A stretch of 64,000 bases of DNA from Pleomorphovibrio marinus (GTDB lineage Bacteria; Bacteroidota; Bacteroidia; Cytophagales; Cyclobacteriaceae), in contig NZ_QCXY01000002.1 in the NCBI RefSeq assembly GCF_003347495.1, forward strand, positions 558,001 to 622,000, given 5' to 3'. The notes beneath the pieces were generated by a model. The model was not told where the DNA came from. It ran no database searches and saw nothing but the letters and a program-made list of their open reading frames with translations. The translations under genes were made by a program, and so were the position numbers. Shown here piece by piece: positions 17,834 through 25,132 of this stretch. Each line of letters opens with the position of its first letter. Positions within the stretch are counted from its first letter, which is position 1.

Positions 17834-18076
17834 ATGGCAAACCTTACTTTAAACAACAAGGCATTGGAAAAGTATTTCGGACCTTTAAAAGGTCTTGATA
17901 ATCTTTCCAAGAAAAAATTGATCATAAAATTGACAGAATCTCTTGAAGTAAAAAAAGAGAAGGTCGATCTTAATACTCTTTTTGGAGCATGGGAAGACAA
18001 CAGGGATGCGGATGAAATCATTAAAGAAATCAGAGAATCAAGAGTTGAAAAATCAGAAAATACTGATTTCGAATGA
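17834..18076 (+). CDS. VapB-type antitoxin 1
   Basis: An 80-residue acidic/basic helical protein ending in ADEIIKEIRESRVEKSEN. The same ending pattern (AEEIIKDIRESRKFRSKD) is found in the antitoxin at 20810, and both precede PIN-domain toxins. Its stop overlaps the vapC start as ATGA (18073-18076), so the pair is translationally coupled. It should sequester VapC and bind its own promoter. Since the toxin gene is truncated, this antitoxin has probably lost its partner. Confidence 0.8.
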   Translation: MANLTLNNKALEKYFGPLKGLDNLSKKKLIIKLTESLEVKKEKVDLNTLFGAWEDNRDADEIIKEIRESRVEKSENTDFE

Positions 18077-18342
18077 AGTATCTTTTAGACACCAATATCT
18101 GTATCCATTTTTTACGAGGAAAGTTTGGGCTCATAAAAATGCTTCAGGAGATCGGAACTGAAAACTGTGCTATTTCCGAAATCACATTAGCGGAATTAGT
18201 TTCTGGTGCAGAAAAAAGTACAAACCCCAAAAAGAACCTTGAATTAATTGAGGTATTCACCAATCAAGTTATGATCCTCCCGATATTCAATGCCATATAC
18301 ATTTATGCAAAAGAAAAAGCCAGATTAAGATCAAAGGGTGTT
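18073..18342 (+). pseudogene. VapC-type PIN toxin 1, truncated by a group II intron fragment
   Basis: The first 90 residues match VapC (MKYLLDTNICIHFLRGK with D6, SEITLAEL with E41), close to the intact toxin at 21053. After RLRSKGV (codon 90) the frame runs into a REP-like palindrome and a minus-strand group II intron fragment, and stops at 18387 after 14 foreign codons. The missing C-terminal third holds two of the four acidic catalytic residues of PIN ribonucleases. No trace of it was found beyond the insertion, so it is inactive. Confidence 0.85.
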
Positions 18343-18820
18343 CAGTCCCCCGAAACAAGTTCGGGGCAGGCTTTCACTACCTTGTAAGGGTCTCTGTTTT
18401 TCAGAGCTTGTTTCCAGTAGCTACTATGACCTACCGTTTGGCACGGCACAGGTACTGTTACCACAGCACAGGTTGGCTGACTTCTTGGCACATAGAAACC
18501 GAATCTATTCCAAGACCTCCCCAGAGCCTGTCCCGGACTCGCTTCGGGATAAGGGCATATTCCTTCCTCCGATTCCCGCAGCATCTACTAATTAGAGTAT
18601 ATTGGTCACGGGCATCGCAAAGATGTGCTTGCTCACCCACTCCAACTAGCCTCCGTATGCCGTTTCTGTTCGTCGGTACCGGATTTTGTAGTCCCGCTTT
18701 TAGTATATCCTGAGACTTCAGGGCTTCACTGCATTCCTCACGGAAAACCAGCTTGCGGCTTTCTAACAGGCTATACCAACTTGCCTGCAAGGGACTTGCA
18801 CCCTCTGGAAGGGTACACAC
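18343..18820 (-). mobile_element. Group II intron 5' fragment (domain I region), minus strand
   Basis: On the minus strand the sequence begins GTGTGTACCC at 18820, the GUGYG type of group II intron 5' end. It continues with GGGTGCAAGTCCCTTGCAGG, GCCTGTTAGAAAGC, CCGTGAGG, GTACCGACGAACAGAAACGG and GGAGGCTAG, segments I associate with domain I of bacterial group II introns. No maturase frame or domain V follows. It ends inside vapC next to a REP-like palindrome, so it is a dead, 3'-truncated copy unrelated in sequence to the two plus-strand introns. A second REP-like palindrome lies inside it near 18529-18555. Confidence 0.65.
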
Positions 18821-18895
18821 ATTGTGTAAGCCTAATGCGGGCTGATTGGCTAAAATTGAGTATTTTGCAATCTATCTATCAAAGGTTAGTGTGGG

Positions 18896-18951
18896 CGGAC
18901 AGTGAATCGCTCCGAAATCCGGGACTACGCTTATACTTATCGTTAGAGTGC
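18896..18951 (+). other. Right half of attC-like site X
   Basis: GCTCCGAAATCCGGG followed by GTTAGAGTGC (18942-18951) matches the right halves of sites A and D. The left half is missing, lost with the end of vapC. Its core plus the following CATTAAAA equals the end of site A, because both sites precede a higBA cassette. Confidence 0.65.
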
Positions 18952-18971
18952 ATTAAAATAAGTCTGCGTTC

Positions 18972-19002
18972 TTGGAAAATGTTATCTTTTAAGATAACTT
19001 TG
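18972..19002 (+). promoter_or_regulatory. Promoter of higBA-like operon 2
   Basis: TTG at 18972-18974, 20 nt, then TAACTTTG (18995-19002), an exact TAnnTTTG. The ATG follows 5 bp later at 19008, so the transcript would be nearly leaderless. It lies inside the cassette, just after the GTT core. Confidence 0.55.
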
Positions 19003-19007
19003 TGCGT

Positions 19008-19340
19008 ATGGTCAGGAAGATTATTTTTTACGAAAACCACTTTATGGAATTTTACCAAGACCAGGATGAAAAGGTCAAGAGTAAGATTCAATATGTTTTT
19101 GAACTGATCAAGCAAGTGGAAAGGGTGCCCAAAAAGTTCCTCGATCATATTAAAGGAACTGATGGGCTATTTGAGGTACGTGTGGAATACCAATCAAATA
19201 TCTATAGGATATTTTGTTGTTTTGATGAAGGAAGGTTAGTGGTTCTCTTCAACGGTTTCCAGAAGAAAACCCAAAAGACACCAAAAAAAGAGATCGAGAA
19301 AGCCGAAAGGTTAATGAAGGAATATTTTCAATCAAAGTAA
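19008..19340 (+). CDS. HigB/RelE-type toxin 2
   Basis: A 110-residue toxin similar to toxin 1 throughout: IIFYENHFMEFYQDQDEKVK, GTDGLFEVRVEYQSNIYRIF, CFDEGRLVVLFNGFQKK, TPKKEIEKAERLMKEYF. It is expected to be a ribosome-dependent mRNA interferase. I prefer the ATG at 19008 over a GTG two codons upstream, because that GTG overlaps the predicted promoter. The antitoxin starts 7 bp after the stop. Confidence 0.9.
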   Translation: MVRKIIFYENHFMEFYQDQDEKVKSKIQYVFELIKQVERVPKKFLDHIKGTDGLFEVRVEYQSNIYRIFCCFDEGRLVVLFNGFQKKTQKTPKKEIEKAERLMKEYFQSK

Positions 19341-19347
19341 CAAAACC

Positions 19348-19647
19348 ATGAAAGATTATAAGGATATCAAAACTTTCGATGAACTGATAGAATTGGAGCA
19401 TGGAAAAATCGGGAGCGAAAGCCGAAATAAATATGAAGAGAACGCCAAGATGTTTATCGTCAGCGAGATGTTGAAGGCGGCAAGGAAGGAAGCCAACATG
19501 ACCCAGGAGCAGTTGGCCGAAAAAGCTGGGACGAAGAAAAGTTATATTTCTAAACTTGAAAATGGAAAAGGGAACATACAGTTGTCGACCTTGATCAGGA
19601 TTTTCGAACAAGGGCTTAATAGGAGAATTGGATTGACTTTCCTATAA
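19348..19647 (+). CDS. HigA-type XRE antitoxin 2
   Basis: A 99-residue XRE protein with an HTH at ~33-88 (KAARKEANMTQEQLAEKAG, SYISKLENGKGNIQLSTLIR). It pairs with toxin 2 and probably represses the operon. attC-like site C begins 15 bp after its stop. Confidence 0.9.
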   Translation: MKDYKDIKTFDELIELEHGKIGSESRNKYEENAKMFIVSEMLKAARKEANMTQEQLAEKAGTKKSYISKLENGKGNIQLSTLIRIFEQGLNRRIGLTFL

Positions 19648-19662
19648 AATGAAAGGAATAAC

Positions 19663-19792
19663 GCACTCTAACATCACCTTGGATCCATCGGGGATCCCGG
19701 TAAAGATTTTGTTTTGTACTTTTAATAACATCCGTTCTGAAAAGAAAGGGTACGGCTCCGGAAGGACCCGCCGTCTCCAAGCTGAGGACCGT
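19663..19792 (+). other. attC-like recombination site C, split by a group II intron
   Basis: It starts GCACTCTAAC (19663-19672), a perfect 10-bp reverse complement of GTTAGAGTGC at the 5' end of its own cassette (18942-18951). The right half carries GCTCCGGAAGGACCCGCCG and CTCCAAGCT, then ACCGT. The core is interrupted after GT (19791-19792) by the intron; rejoining to TACAGGG at 20729 restores GTTACAGGG. Without the intron the site would be about 137 bp, matching sites A and B. Confidence 0.75.
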
Positions 19793-20728
19793 GTGTGACT
19801 TGAATCAGCCCCAAGGGGCTGAATGCTTTGAAATGGATGGAGGACTATTGGGCAACTAGTAGATAGGCCCTCCGATGGCGGCTTGAGGGCCTGCCCTGAT
19901 TTTCAGGGTTAGTCCTGAGACCTCAGGGAGCAGACATCAAACTACCTTGCGCTGCATATCTGGGAAACTAATGTGTGGTGAGTGGTAAGGAAAAACGGGG
20001 ACAATGATTCCTGTAGGTGAGTGCTGTGGAGCTGAATAGCTTGTCCCGGACTTGTTTCGGGAAAAATAAACCAGTGATGAAGCCTCGAGAAAGCAAATCT
20101 CGGTGTGGAAAATAGGTAATTACGTGTGTACCTATGACAAGTGTGGCGGACGTCCGGATCCCGATAGCTATCGGGAGGCCACACCGCATCCGGGGTTAAG
20201 CTGGCAGGAACGCAGTACAGGCCATTTCCCTGACGCAGTCAGGGGAACAAGTGAACTCTACACCGCTCTGTAAAATCGAAAGAGGAAGCGGACTTTCAGG
20301 GAATCCTGATGGAAAATCGGGACAAGTTGTGGAAGAGGTGTAGGGGGCAGACTCATTCGTAGTAGAGTTGAAGCTCCTGAAATGCTCAGCATTCACGAAT
20401 ACCGATAAAATTAATTGCCTTATGAGTAAATGGGAGTGGAGCACGGCAAATGTCCGGGAGGATATTTGAGCGAGGTATGCGGGTAGGGAGCATATCCTAT
20501 TTCGCCTTCATATACAACCTTGTTCATTCAGGGGAGGATTTATGGAAAAGGGACAGGACCACCGCTAATTGATTAAATTAGTGCATTACCTTTAAGTGGT
20601 TGTTGGTATGAGGTGCCCCCGAGGGATCGGGGCAGGCTGTGTGAGGTGAGAGTCTCACGCAAAGCCTGTCCCGCTTTTACGGGAGTTCTGTGGGAAGGTA
20701 GGGGTGAAATTCCCCCGCCTGACCCGAT
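19793..20728 (+). mobile_element. ORF-less group II intron, copy 1
   Basis: A 936-nt element starting GTGTGACTTG (GUGYG type). A 34-nt domain V lies at 20634-20667 and aligns position by position with the bacterial consensus, including the GTGAGAG hairpin tip and CACG. A domain VI-like hairpin with GGGGTGAAATTCCCCC precedes the end at CCTGACCCGAT. No reverse transcriptase/maturase frame exists, so it needs a helper protein or is dead. REP-like palindromes sit at about 20041-20062, 20153-20172 and 20615-20632. It is nearly identical to copy 2. The boundaries are supported because precise excision restores the GTT core of site C. Intron class is not assigned. Confidence 0.8.
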
Positions 20729-20809
20729 TACAGGGAAGTTGAAGAAGAATCAAGTAGAATGGAAATCAGTTTTATGATGTAATTTCATATATTTATTAAA
20801 ATTTAGGCT

Positions 20810-21049
20810 ATGACACATGCAGAACGCCATATAGTGGAAACCTATTCGGAGCTTTTTGAAAGTTTGAGTTCGGTAAGCAAATTAGAGTTGCTGGAACGGC
20901 TCGCAAAATCTATTAGGAAAGGAAGAAAGTCTAATGAAAAGGATTTTTTTAGTTCCTTCGGAGGATTTGCTTCAGAAAAGCCAGCCGAAGAAATCATAAA
21001 AGATATTAGGGAAAGCAGGAAATTCAGATCAAAAGACTTGAAAATTTGA
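20810..21049 (+). CDS. VapB-type antitoxin 2
   Basis: A 79-residue helical protein (SVSKLELLERLAKSIRKGRK, then AEEIIKDIRESRKF) similar in layout to antitoxin 1 at 17834. It precedes an intact PIN toxin by 3 bp. The cassette begins at GTTACAGGG, of which TACAGGG is at 20729, directly after the intron. Confidence 0.82.
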   Translation: MTHAERHIVETYSELFESLSSVSKLELLERLAKSIRKGRKSNEKDFFSSFGGFASEKPAEEIIKDIRESRKFRSKDLKI

Positions 21050-21052
21050 TAT

Positions 21053-21457
21053 ATGCAATATTTGCTTGACACGAGTATTTGTGTCTTTTTTTTGAGAGGT
21101 AAACTCCATCTCGATAAAATCATCAAGGAAAAAGGTCTTGAGAATTGTTTCATCTCTGAAATAACAGTTTTTGAACTGAAATACGGAGCAGAAAATAGCG
21201 AAGATGCCAAAAAATCTCACAGAGCGGTTGATAAATTTGTAAAGGGACTAACCATTATTCCAATTTTTGGGATAGTAGACCAGTATGCCAATAATAAAGT
21301 CTTGCTAAGAAAAAACGGAACACCGATGCATGATGAATTTGATTTGATCATTGGTGTTACCGCACTAGCTAACGAAATGATTTTAGTAACAGACAATATT
21401 AAAGACTTCAGGTACTTAGAAAACCTGAAATTGGAAAACTGGTCGGAAAGAAAATAA
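21053..21457 (+). CDS. VapC-type PIN-domain toxin 2
   Basis: A 134-residue PIN ribonuclease with all four acidic residues in place: D6 (LLDTSIC), E41 (VFELKYG), D97 (DEFDLIIG) and D114 (VTDN). VapC toxins usually cleave specific tRNAs or rRNA. It is the only complete VapBC module of the island and shows what the truncated vapC at 18073 has lost. The stop lies 3 bp before attC-like site D. Confidence 0.92.
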   Translation: MQYLLDTSICVFFLRGKLHLDKIIKEKGLENCFISEITVFELKYGAENSEDAKKSHRAVDKFVKGLTIIPIFGIVDQYANNKVLLRKNGTPMHDEFDLIIGVTALANEMILVTDNIKDFRYLENLKLENWSERK

Positions 21458-21460
21458 CCT

Positions 21461-21589
21461 CCCTGTAACAGCACCTAAGAAAACATGGGCACCCGGTGCC
21501 AAGGGAAAGGTTTATTTTCCGAACTAACTTTTTCTATGGTGTAAAGAAAATCGCTCCGAAATGCCCCACGATTCTTAGGTGCAAAACGT
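21461..21589 (+). other. attC-like recombination site D, split by a group II intron
   Basis: It starts CCCTGTAAC (21461-21469), the perfect reverse complement of GTTACAGGG rebuilt at the 5' end of its own cassette once intron copy 1 is removed. GCACCTAAGAA near the left end pairs with TTCTTAGGTGC (21572-21582), and GCTCCGAAATGCCCC lies in the right half. The site ends ACGT, where intron copy 2 begins; the 3' flank TTTTTAAAAC follows the intron at 22518. Confidence 0.72.
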
Positions 21590-22517
21590 GACTTGAATCA
21601 GCCCTAAGGGGCTGAATGCTTTGAAATGGATGGAGGACTATTGGACAACCAATAGAGAGGCCCTCCTATGACGGTTTGAGGGCTTGCCCTGATTTTCAGG
21701 GTTAGTCCTGAGACCTCAGGGAGCAGCCATCAAAGACGCTGCATATCTGGGAAACTAATGTGTGGTGAGCGGTAAGGAAAAACGGGGACAATGATTCCTG
21801 TAGGTGAGTGCTGTGGAGCTGAATAGCTTGTCCCGGACTTGTTTCGGGAAAAATAAACCAGTGATGAAGCCTCGAGAAAGCAAATCTCGGTGTGGAAAAT
21901 AGGTAATTACGTGTGTACCTATGACAAGTGTGGCGGACGTCCGGATCCCGATAGCTATCGGGAGGCCACACCGCATCCGGGGTTAAGCTGGCAGGAACGC
22001 AGTACAGGCCATTTCCCTGACGCAGTCAGGGGAACAAGTGAACTCTACACCGCTCTGTAAAATCGAAAGAGGAAGCGGACTTTCAGGGAATCCCAATGGA
22101 AAATCGGGACAAGTTGTGGAAGAGGTGTAGGGGGCAGACTCATTCGTAGTAGAGTTGAAGCTCCTGAAATGCTCAGCATTCACGAATACCGATAAAATTA
22201 ATTGCCTTATGAGTAAATGGGAGTGGAGCACGGCAAATGTCCGGGAGGATATTTGAGCGAGGTATGCGGGTAGGGAGCATATCCTATTTCGCCTTCATTT
22301 ACTACCTTGTTCATTCAGGGGAGGATTTATGGAAAAGGGACAGGACCACCGCTAATTGATTAAATTAGTGCATTACCTTTAAGTGGTTATTAGTATGAAG
22401 AGCCCCCGCATTATTGCGGGGCAGGCAGTGTGAAGTGAGAGTCTCACGCACAGCCTGTCCCGCGTTTACGGGAGTTCTGTGGGAACGTGGGGGTGAAATT
22501 CCCCCGCCTGACCCGAT
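21588..22517 (+). mobile_element. ORF-less group II intron, copy 2
   Basis: Nearly identical to copy 1 from GTGACTTGAATCAGCC onward. Domain V lies at 22423-22456 with a GTGAGAG tip. Relative to copy 1 the G-A mismatch at helix position 6/29 becomes G-C, while 5/30 becomes A-A. It ends at ACCCGAT. At the 5' end it reads ACGTGACTTG where copy 1 reads CCGTGTGTGACTTG, so four bases of the 5' splice site are missing and splicing may be impaired. The palindrome just before domain V (22403-22420) differs in sequence from that of copy 1, showing independent palindrome change. No maturase frame. Confidence 0.78.
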
Positions 22518-22530
22518 TTTTAAAACAGGT

Positions 22531-22775
22531 GAAATCGAGCCTGTCCTGACGGCAGTCAGGGCATGACGAGCACGTCACACACTGGGATGCCCCGTATAGC
22601 TATCGGGGCGTTGCGAGATTCCCCCGAAACAAGTTCGGGGCAGGCAGGGGCAGGCTATATGACCGCGGAAAAGACAATTATAAACACATGAAATCGAGCA
22701 TGACGCAAGCGACGCACGGAGGGATGGTTATCATGGCGAGATTCCATGTGGCCATTGAAAAGAAAATATAAACAC
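22531..22775 (+). repeat. Leader-like repeat R1, two tandem units, ending at a start codon
   Basis: Unit R1a starts GAAATCGAGC at 22531 and ends TATAAACAC before ATGAAATCGAGC at 22688. Unit R1b runs 22688-22775 and ends TATAAACAC directly before the dehydrogenase ATG. R1a holds palindromes at ~22540-22562, 22590-22606 and 22621-22645; R1b holds none and looks ancestral. R1b encodes a 27-codon peptide starting MKSSMTQATHGGM and ending AIEKKI, with its stop 4 bp before the gene start. The same ends recur at R2, R3 and R4. Confidence 0.7.
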
Positions 22776-23747
22776 ATGAAAGCGATACTACTAAAGGAAT
22801 ACGGATTGCCGAATGTTCTTGAAATTGGGGAAGTGGCAATACCTGTTCCGAATGCCAATGAGGTACTGGTGAAAATTCACTCAGCATCCATCAATGATTG
22901 GGACTGGGGGATAGTTAGGGGCAAACCATTTGTGATTCGTTTGTTTTTTGGTTTGAAAAAGCCAAAAATACCTATTCCCGGGGTGGATATCTCTGGAAAA
23001 ATTGAAGCAGTAGGCGGCAACGTGCGGTCCTTTAATATCGGTGATGAGATATATGGAGATCTTTCGGAATGCGGGTGTGGTGGATTTGCCGAATATGTTT
23101 GTGTACCGGAAAAAGAATTGTCCAAAAAACCTTCCAATATTAGCCATAATGATACCTCTGCCCTGCCCCATGCCGGATTACTCGCTCTACAGGGACTTGT
23201 GGAAATGGGAAAGGTGAAATCCGGGCAGAGTATCCTGATCAATGGTGCCGGAGGCGGTGTCGGAACCCTGGGAATTCAAATCCTGAAATCATATGGGGTA
23301 AAGGTAACCGGTGTTGACAGTGCCGAAAAACTTGATTTGATGAAATCGTTGGGATTTGACAGCGTGATGGATTATAAAAAAGTGGACTTTACCGATACCG
23401 GAGAAAAATATGACCTGATCCTTGATACAAAATCAAACAGGTCCGTATTTAAATATGCACGGTCCCTCAAAGAAAATGGCAGGTATATCACCGTTGGAGG
23501 ATCGATGTACAGATTATTGGAAATCGCATTGTTCGGTTCGCTAATAGTACTTTTTACCGGTAAAAAGCTGAGCGTACTCATTCATAAGCCAAATAAAGGT
23601 TTAGACCAGATTTCTGAATTTGTAGAAAAGGGGCAAATGAAACCTGTTGTTGATGGCCCCTATGGATTTGATAAAATCCCTGAGTTGATTCAATATTTCG
23701 GTGAGGGCAGGCATTTGGGAAAGATTGTAATTGAAATTAAAAAATAG
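22776..23747 (+). CDS. MDR-family NAD(P)-dependent alcohol dehydrogenase/quinone reductase
   Basis: A 323-residue medium-chain reductase. The catalytic-domain half has IHSASINDWDWGIVRG and PGVDISGKIEAVG, and the nucleotide-binding fold has INGAGGGVGTLGIQILKSYG (near 150-170). The Zn-ligand pattern of classical alcohol dehydrogenases is incomplete, so it is closer to the quinone-oxidoreductase branch, which reduces quinones or activated alkenes with NADPH. The start is the ATG at 22776, at the exact end of leader repeat R1b; an in-frame ATG at 22746 lies inside the repeat. Whether it belongs to the cassette array is unclear, because no site follows it. Confidence 0.9.
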   Translation: MKAILLKEYGLPNVLEIGEVAIPVPNANEVLVKIHSASINDWDWGIVRGKPFVIRLFFGLKKPKIPIPGVDISGKIEAVGGNVRSFNIGDEIYGDLSECGCGGFAEYVCVPEKELSKKPSNISHNDTSALPHAGLLALQGLVEMGKVKSGQSILINGAGGGVGTLGIQILKSYGVKVTGVDSAEKLDLMKSLGFDSVMDYKKVDFTDTGEKYDLILDTKSNRSVFKYARSLKENGRYITVGGSMYRLLEIALFGSLIVLFTGKKLSVLIHKPNKGLDQISEFVEKGQMKPVVDGPYGFDKIPELIQYFGEGRHLGKIVIEIKK

Positions 23748-23882
23748 CCAATTCCCTTCAAAGCACTTACCCTAAATCATCGCAATACCTTTAAGAAAGG
23801 AATTGTACCGGACGCACGAATTTTCGGAAACCTGTGTAGTGGCTTAACTTGACCAGTAGGAATAAATGAATACTTTAGTTTT

Positions 23883-23897
23883 TGCAATAAAGTTGCA
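23883..23897. promoter_or_regulatory. Palindromic operator candidate upstream of the COG0523 gene
   Basis: TGCAA-TAAAG-TTGCA is a perfect 5-bp inverted repeat 124 bp before the metallochaperone start. COG0523 genes are often Zur-regulated, so a metal-responsive operator is possible. No consensus for this lineage was available to compare. Confidence 0.25.
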
Positions 23898-24021
23898 TAA
23901 TGATTTTTTGTTCTTTTACTTTGGGTTGTTATGGAAATGAGGTAGGGGACACCAACTACCCCTCCCTTTTCTTTGCTTCGTTCTTATTTCAAACCTCACA
24001 CATTGACAAAGTGTATCTCGC

Positions 24022-24981
24022 ATGGAAAATACCCAAAAGATATCCACCTATATCCTGACTGGCTTTTTGGGTTCAGGAAAAACTACCGTTCTCAACCATC
24101 TGCTCGAAAGGGAAAAGGGAAAGCGTAATTTTGTGATTGAGAATGAGTTTGGAAAAACCTCCGTGGATGGCGCCTTGGTGAAGAAAAATTTCAATCGACT
24201 TTTTGAATTGAACAACGGCTGTATATGCTGCACCTTGGATGCGGAATTAATCGAGGTACTTGCCCAGCTGATCCAATCCGAGCATCAACCGGACCAACTA
24301 TTTATAGAAGCTTCCGGTGTAGCGGATGCAGGTATGCTGGCCTCAGTGTTCAAAAGGGAGGATGTAATGCAATATTTTGAACTTAGCCAGGTGATTTGCT
24401 TGGTAGATGCGGAAAATTTTGAAGACAGGATCAAGGAAGTCCCAGAGATGTATAGGCAGTTGGTAGCTGCGGACCTTATCCTGATCAATAAATGTGACTT
24501 GGTACAAGCTTCCTATGCCAGCAAGCTTCATCCTACCATAGAAAAATTAAATCCCTTTGCCATAGTGAGCGGTGTGATTAACGGAGCATTCAATTTTGGC
24601 CTATTAGGGAGAAAATCCGATTTCAACTTCAGCAAAGGCCTTCCGTCTTCAATAGAAGTAAAGGCAAATGGGCACCGAATGAAGAGTATATCAGTGCAGG
24701 TGCCAACTCCGGTTGACAGGGATAAATTGTACACAGCCTTAACCATGACCCTGTTTTTGCATTACCATCAGGTATATAGGATAAAGGGATTCGTGAGGTT
24801 TGAGGATGAGCCCGGCCTTGTGTTGGTACAGTCCACGGGCAACAAGCTCACTTTCAAAGCTTGCCCAGAAATGGTGAAGGAAACTGAACTCGTGTTGGTA
24901 TTTATTGGAAGAGACATAGAAAGGCCGGGAATAGAAAGGATTTTGAACCGACTCTGGAGTACCAATGAGATTGACCGGTAA
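24022..24981 (+). CDS. COG0523 (CobW/ZNG1-like) GTP-dependent metallochaperone
   Basis: A 319-residue G3E GTPase. Walker A is GFLGSGKTT (14-22), the metal-binding CxCC is in NNGCICC (C67, C69, C70), and the guanine-specificity motif is INKCD (~155). A CobW C-terminal domain occupies roughly 210-310. The family delivers Zn2+ or other metals to client proteins using GTP. Which metal is served here is not clear: no cobalamin-synthesis genes are nearby, so a Zn role is more likely than a CobW role. The gene stands alone between the dehydrogenase and a convergent two-component pair. Confidence 0.92.
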   Translation: MENTQKISTYILTGFLGSGKTTVLNHLLEREKGKRNFVIENEFGKTSVDGALVKKNFNRLFELNNGCICCTLDAELIEVLAQLIQSEHQPDQLFIEASGVADAGMLASVFKREDVMQYFELSQVICLVDAENFEDRIKEVPEMYRQLVAADLILINKCDLVQASYASKLHPTIEKLNPFAIVSGVINGAFNFGLLGRKSDFNFSKGLPSSIEVKANGHRMKSISVQVPTPVDRDKLYTALTMTLFLHYHQVYRIKGFVRFEDEPGLVLVQSTGNKLTFKACPEMVKETELVLVFIGRDIERPGIERILNRLWSTNEIDR

Positions 24982-25132
24982 TTTTATTGACCACACCCTA
25001 ACAGATTTATACTCTAAATCTAAAATTAAAGCTTGAATAGGAATAATAGCCCCCTTCTTTTTGGTTCAAAGAATCCAGCGAAAAGAAATCAAAACCATTT
25101 ATACTTGTCATGCTCGATTTCACAAGGGTGAC

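Noticed and set aside
18338-18820. Several overlapping frames of 80-160 codons on both strands around 18.3-19.1 kb
   Set aside because: Composition is proline/cysteine-rich and low in coding pattern, and they cover the group II intron fragment. They are treated as non-coding.
19942-22231. Minus-strand open frames of 70-90 codons repeated in both intron copies
   Set aside because: They lie inside the group II intron copies, are identical because the DNA is duplicated, have no domain pattern, and are explained by RNA structure constraints.
14500-23800. CRISPR array or prophage as explanation of the island
   Set aside because: Sites are long, few and unequal in sequence with genes between, and no cas, integrase, capsid or tail genes are present.
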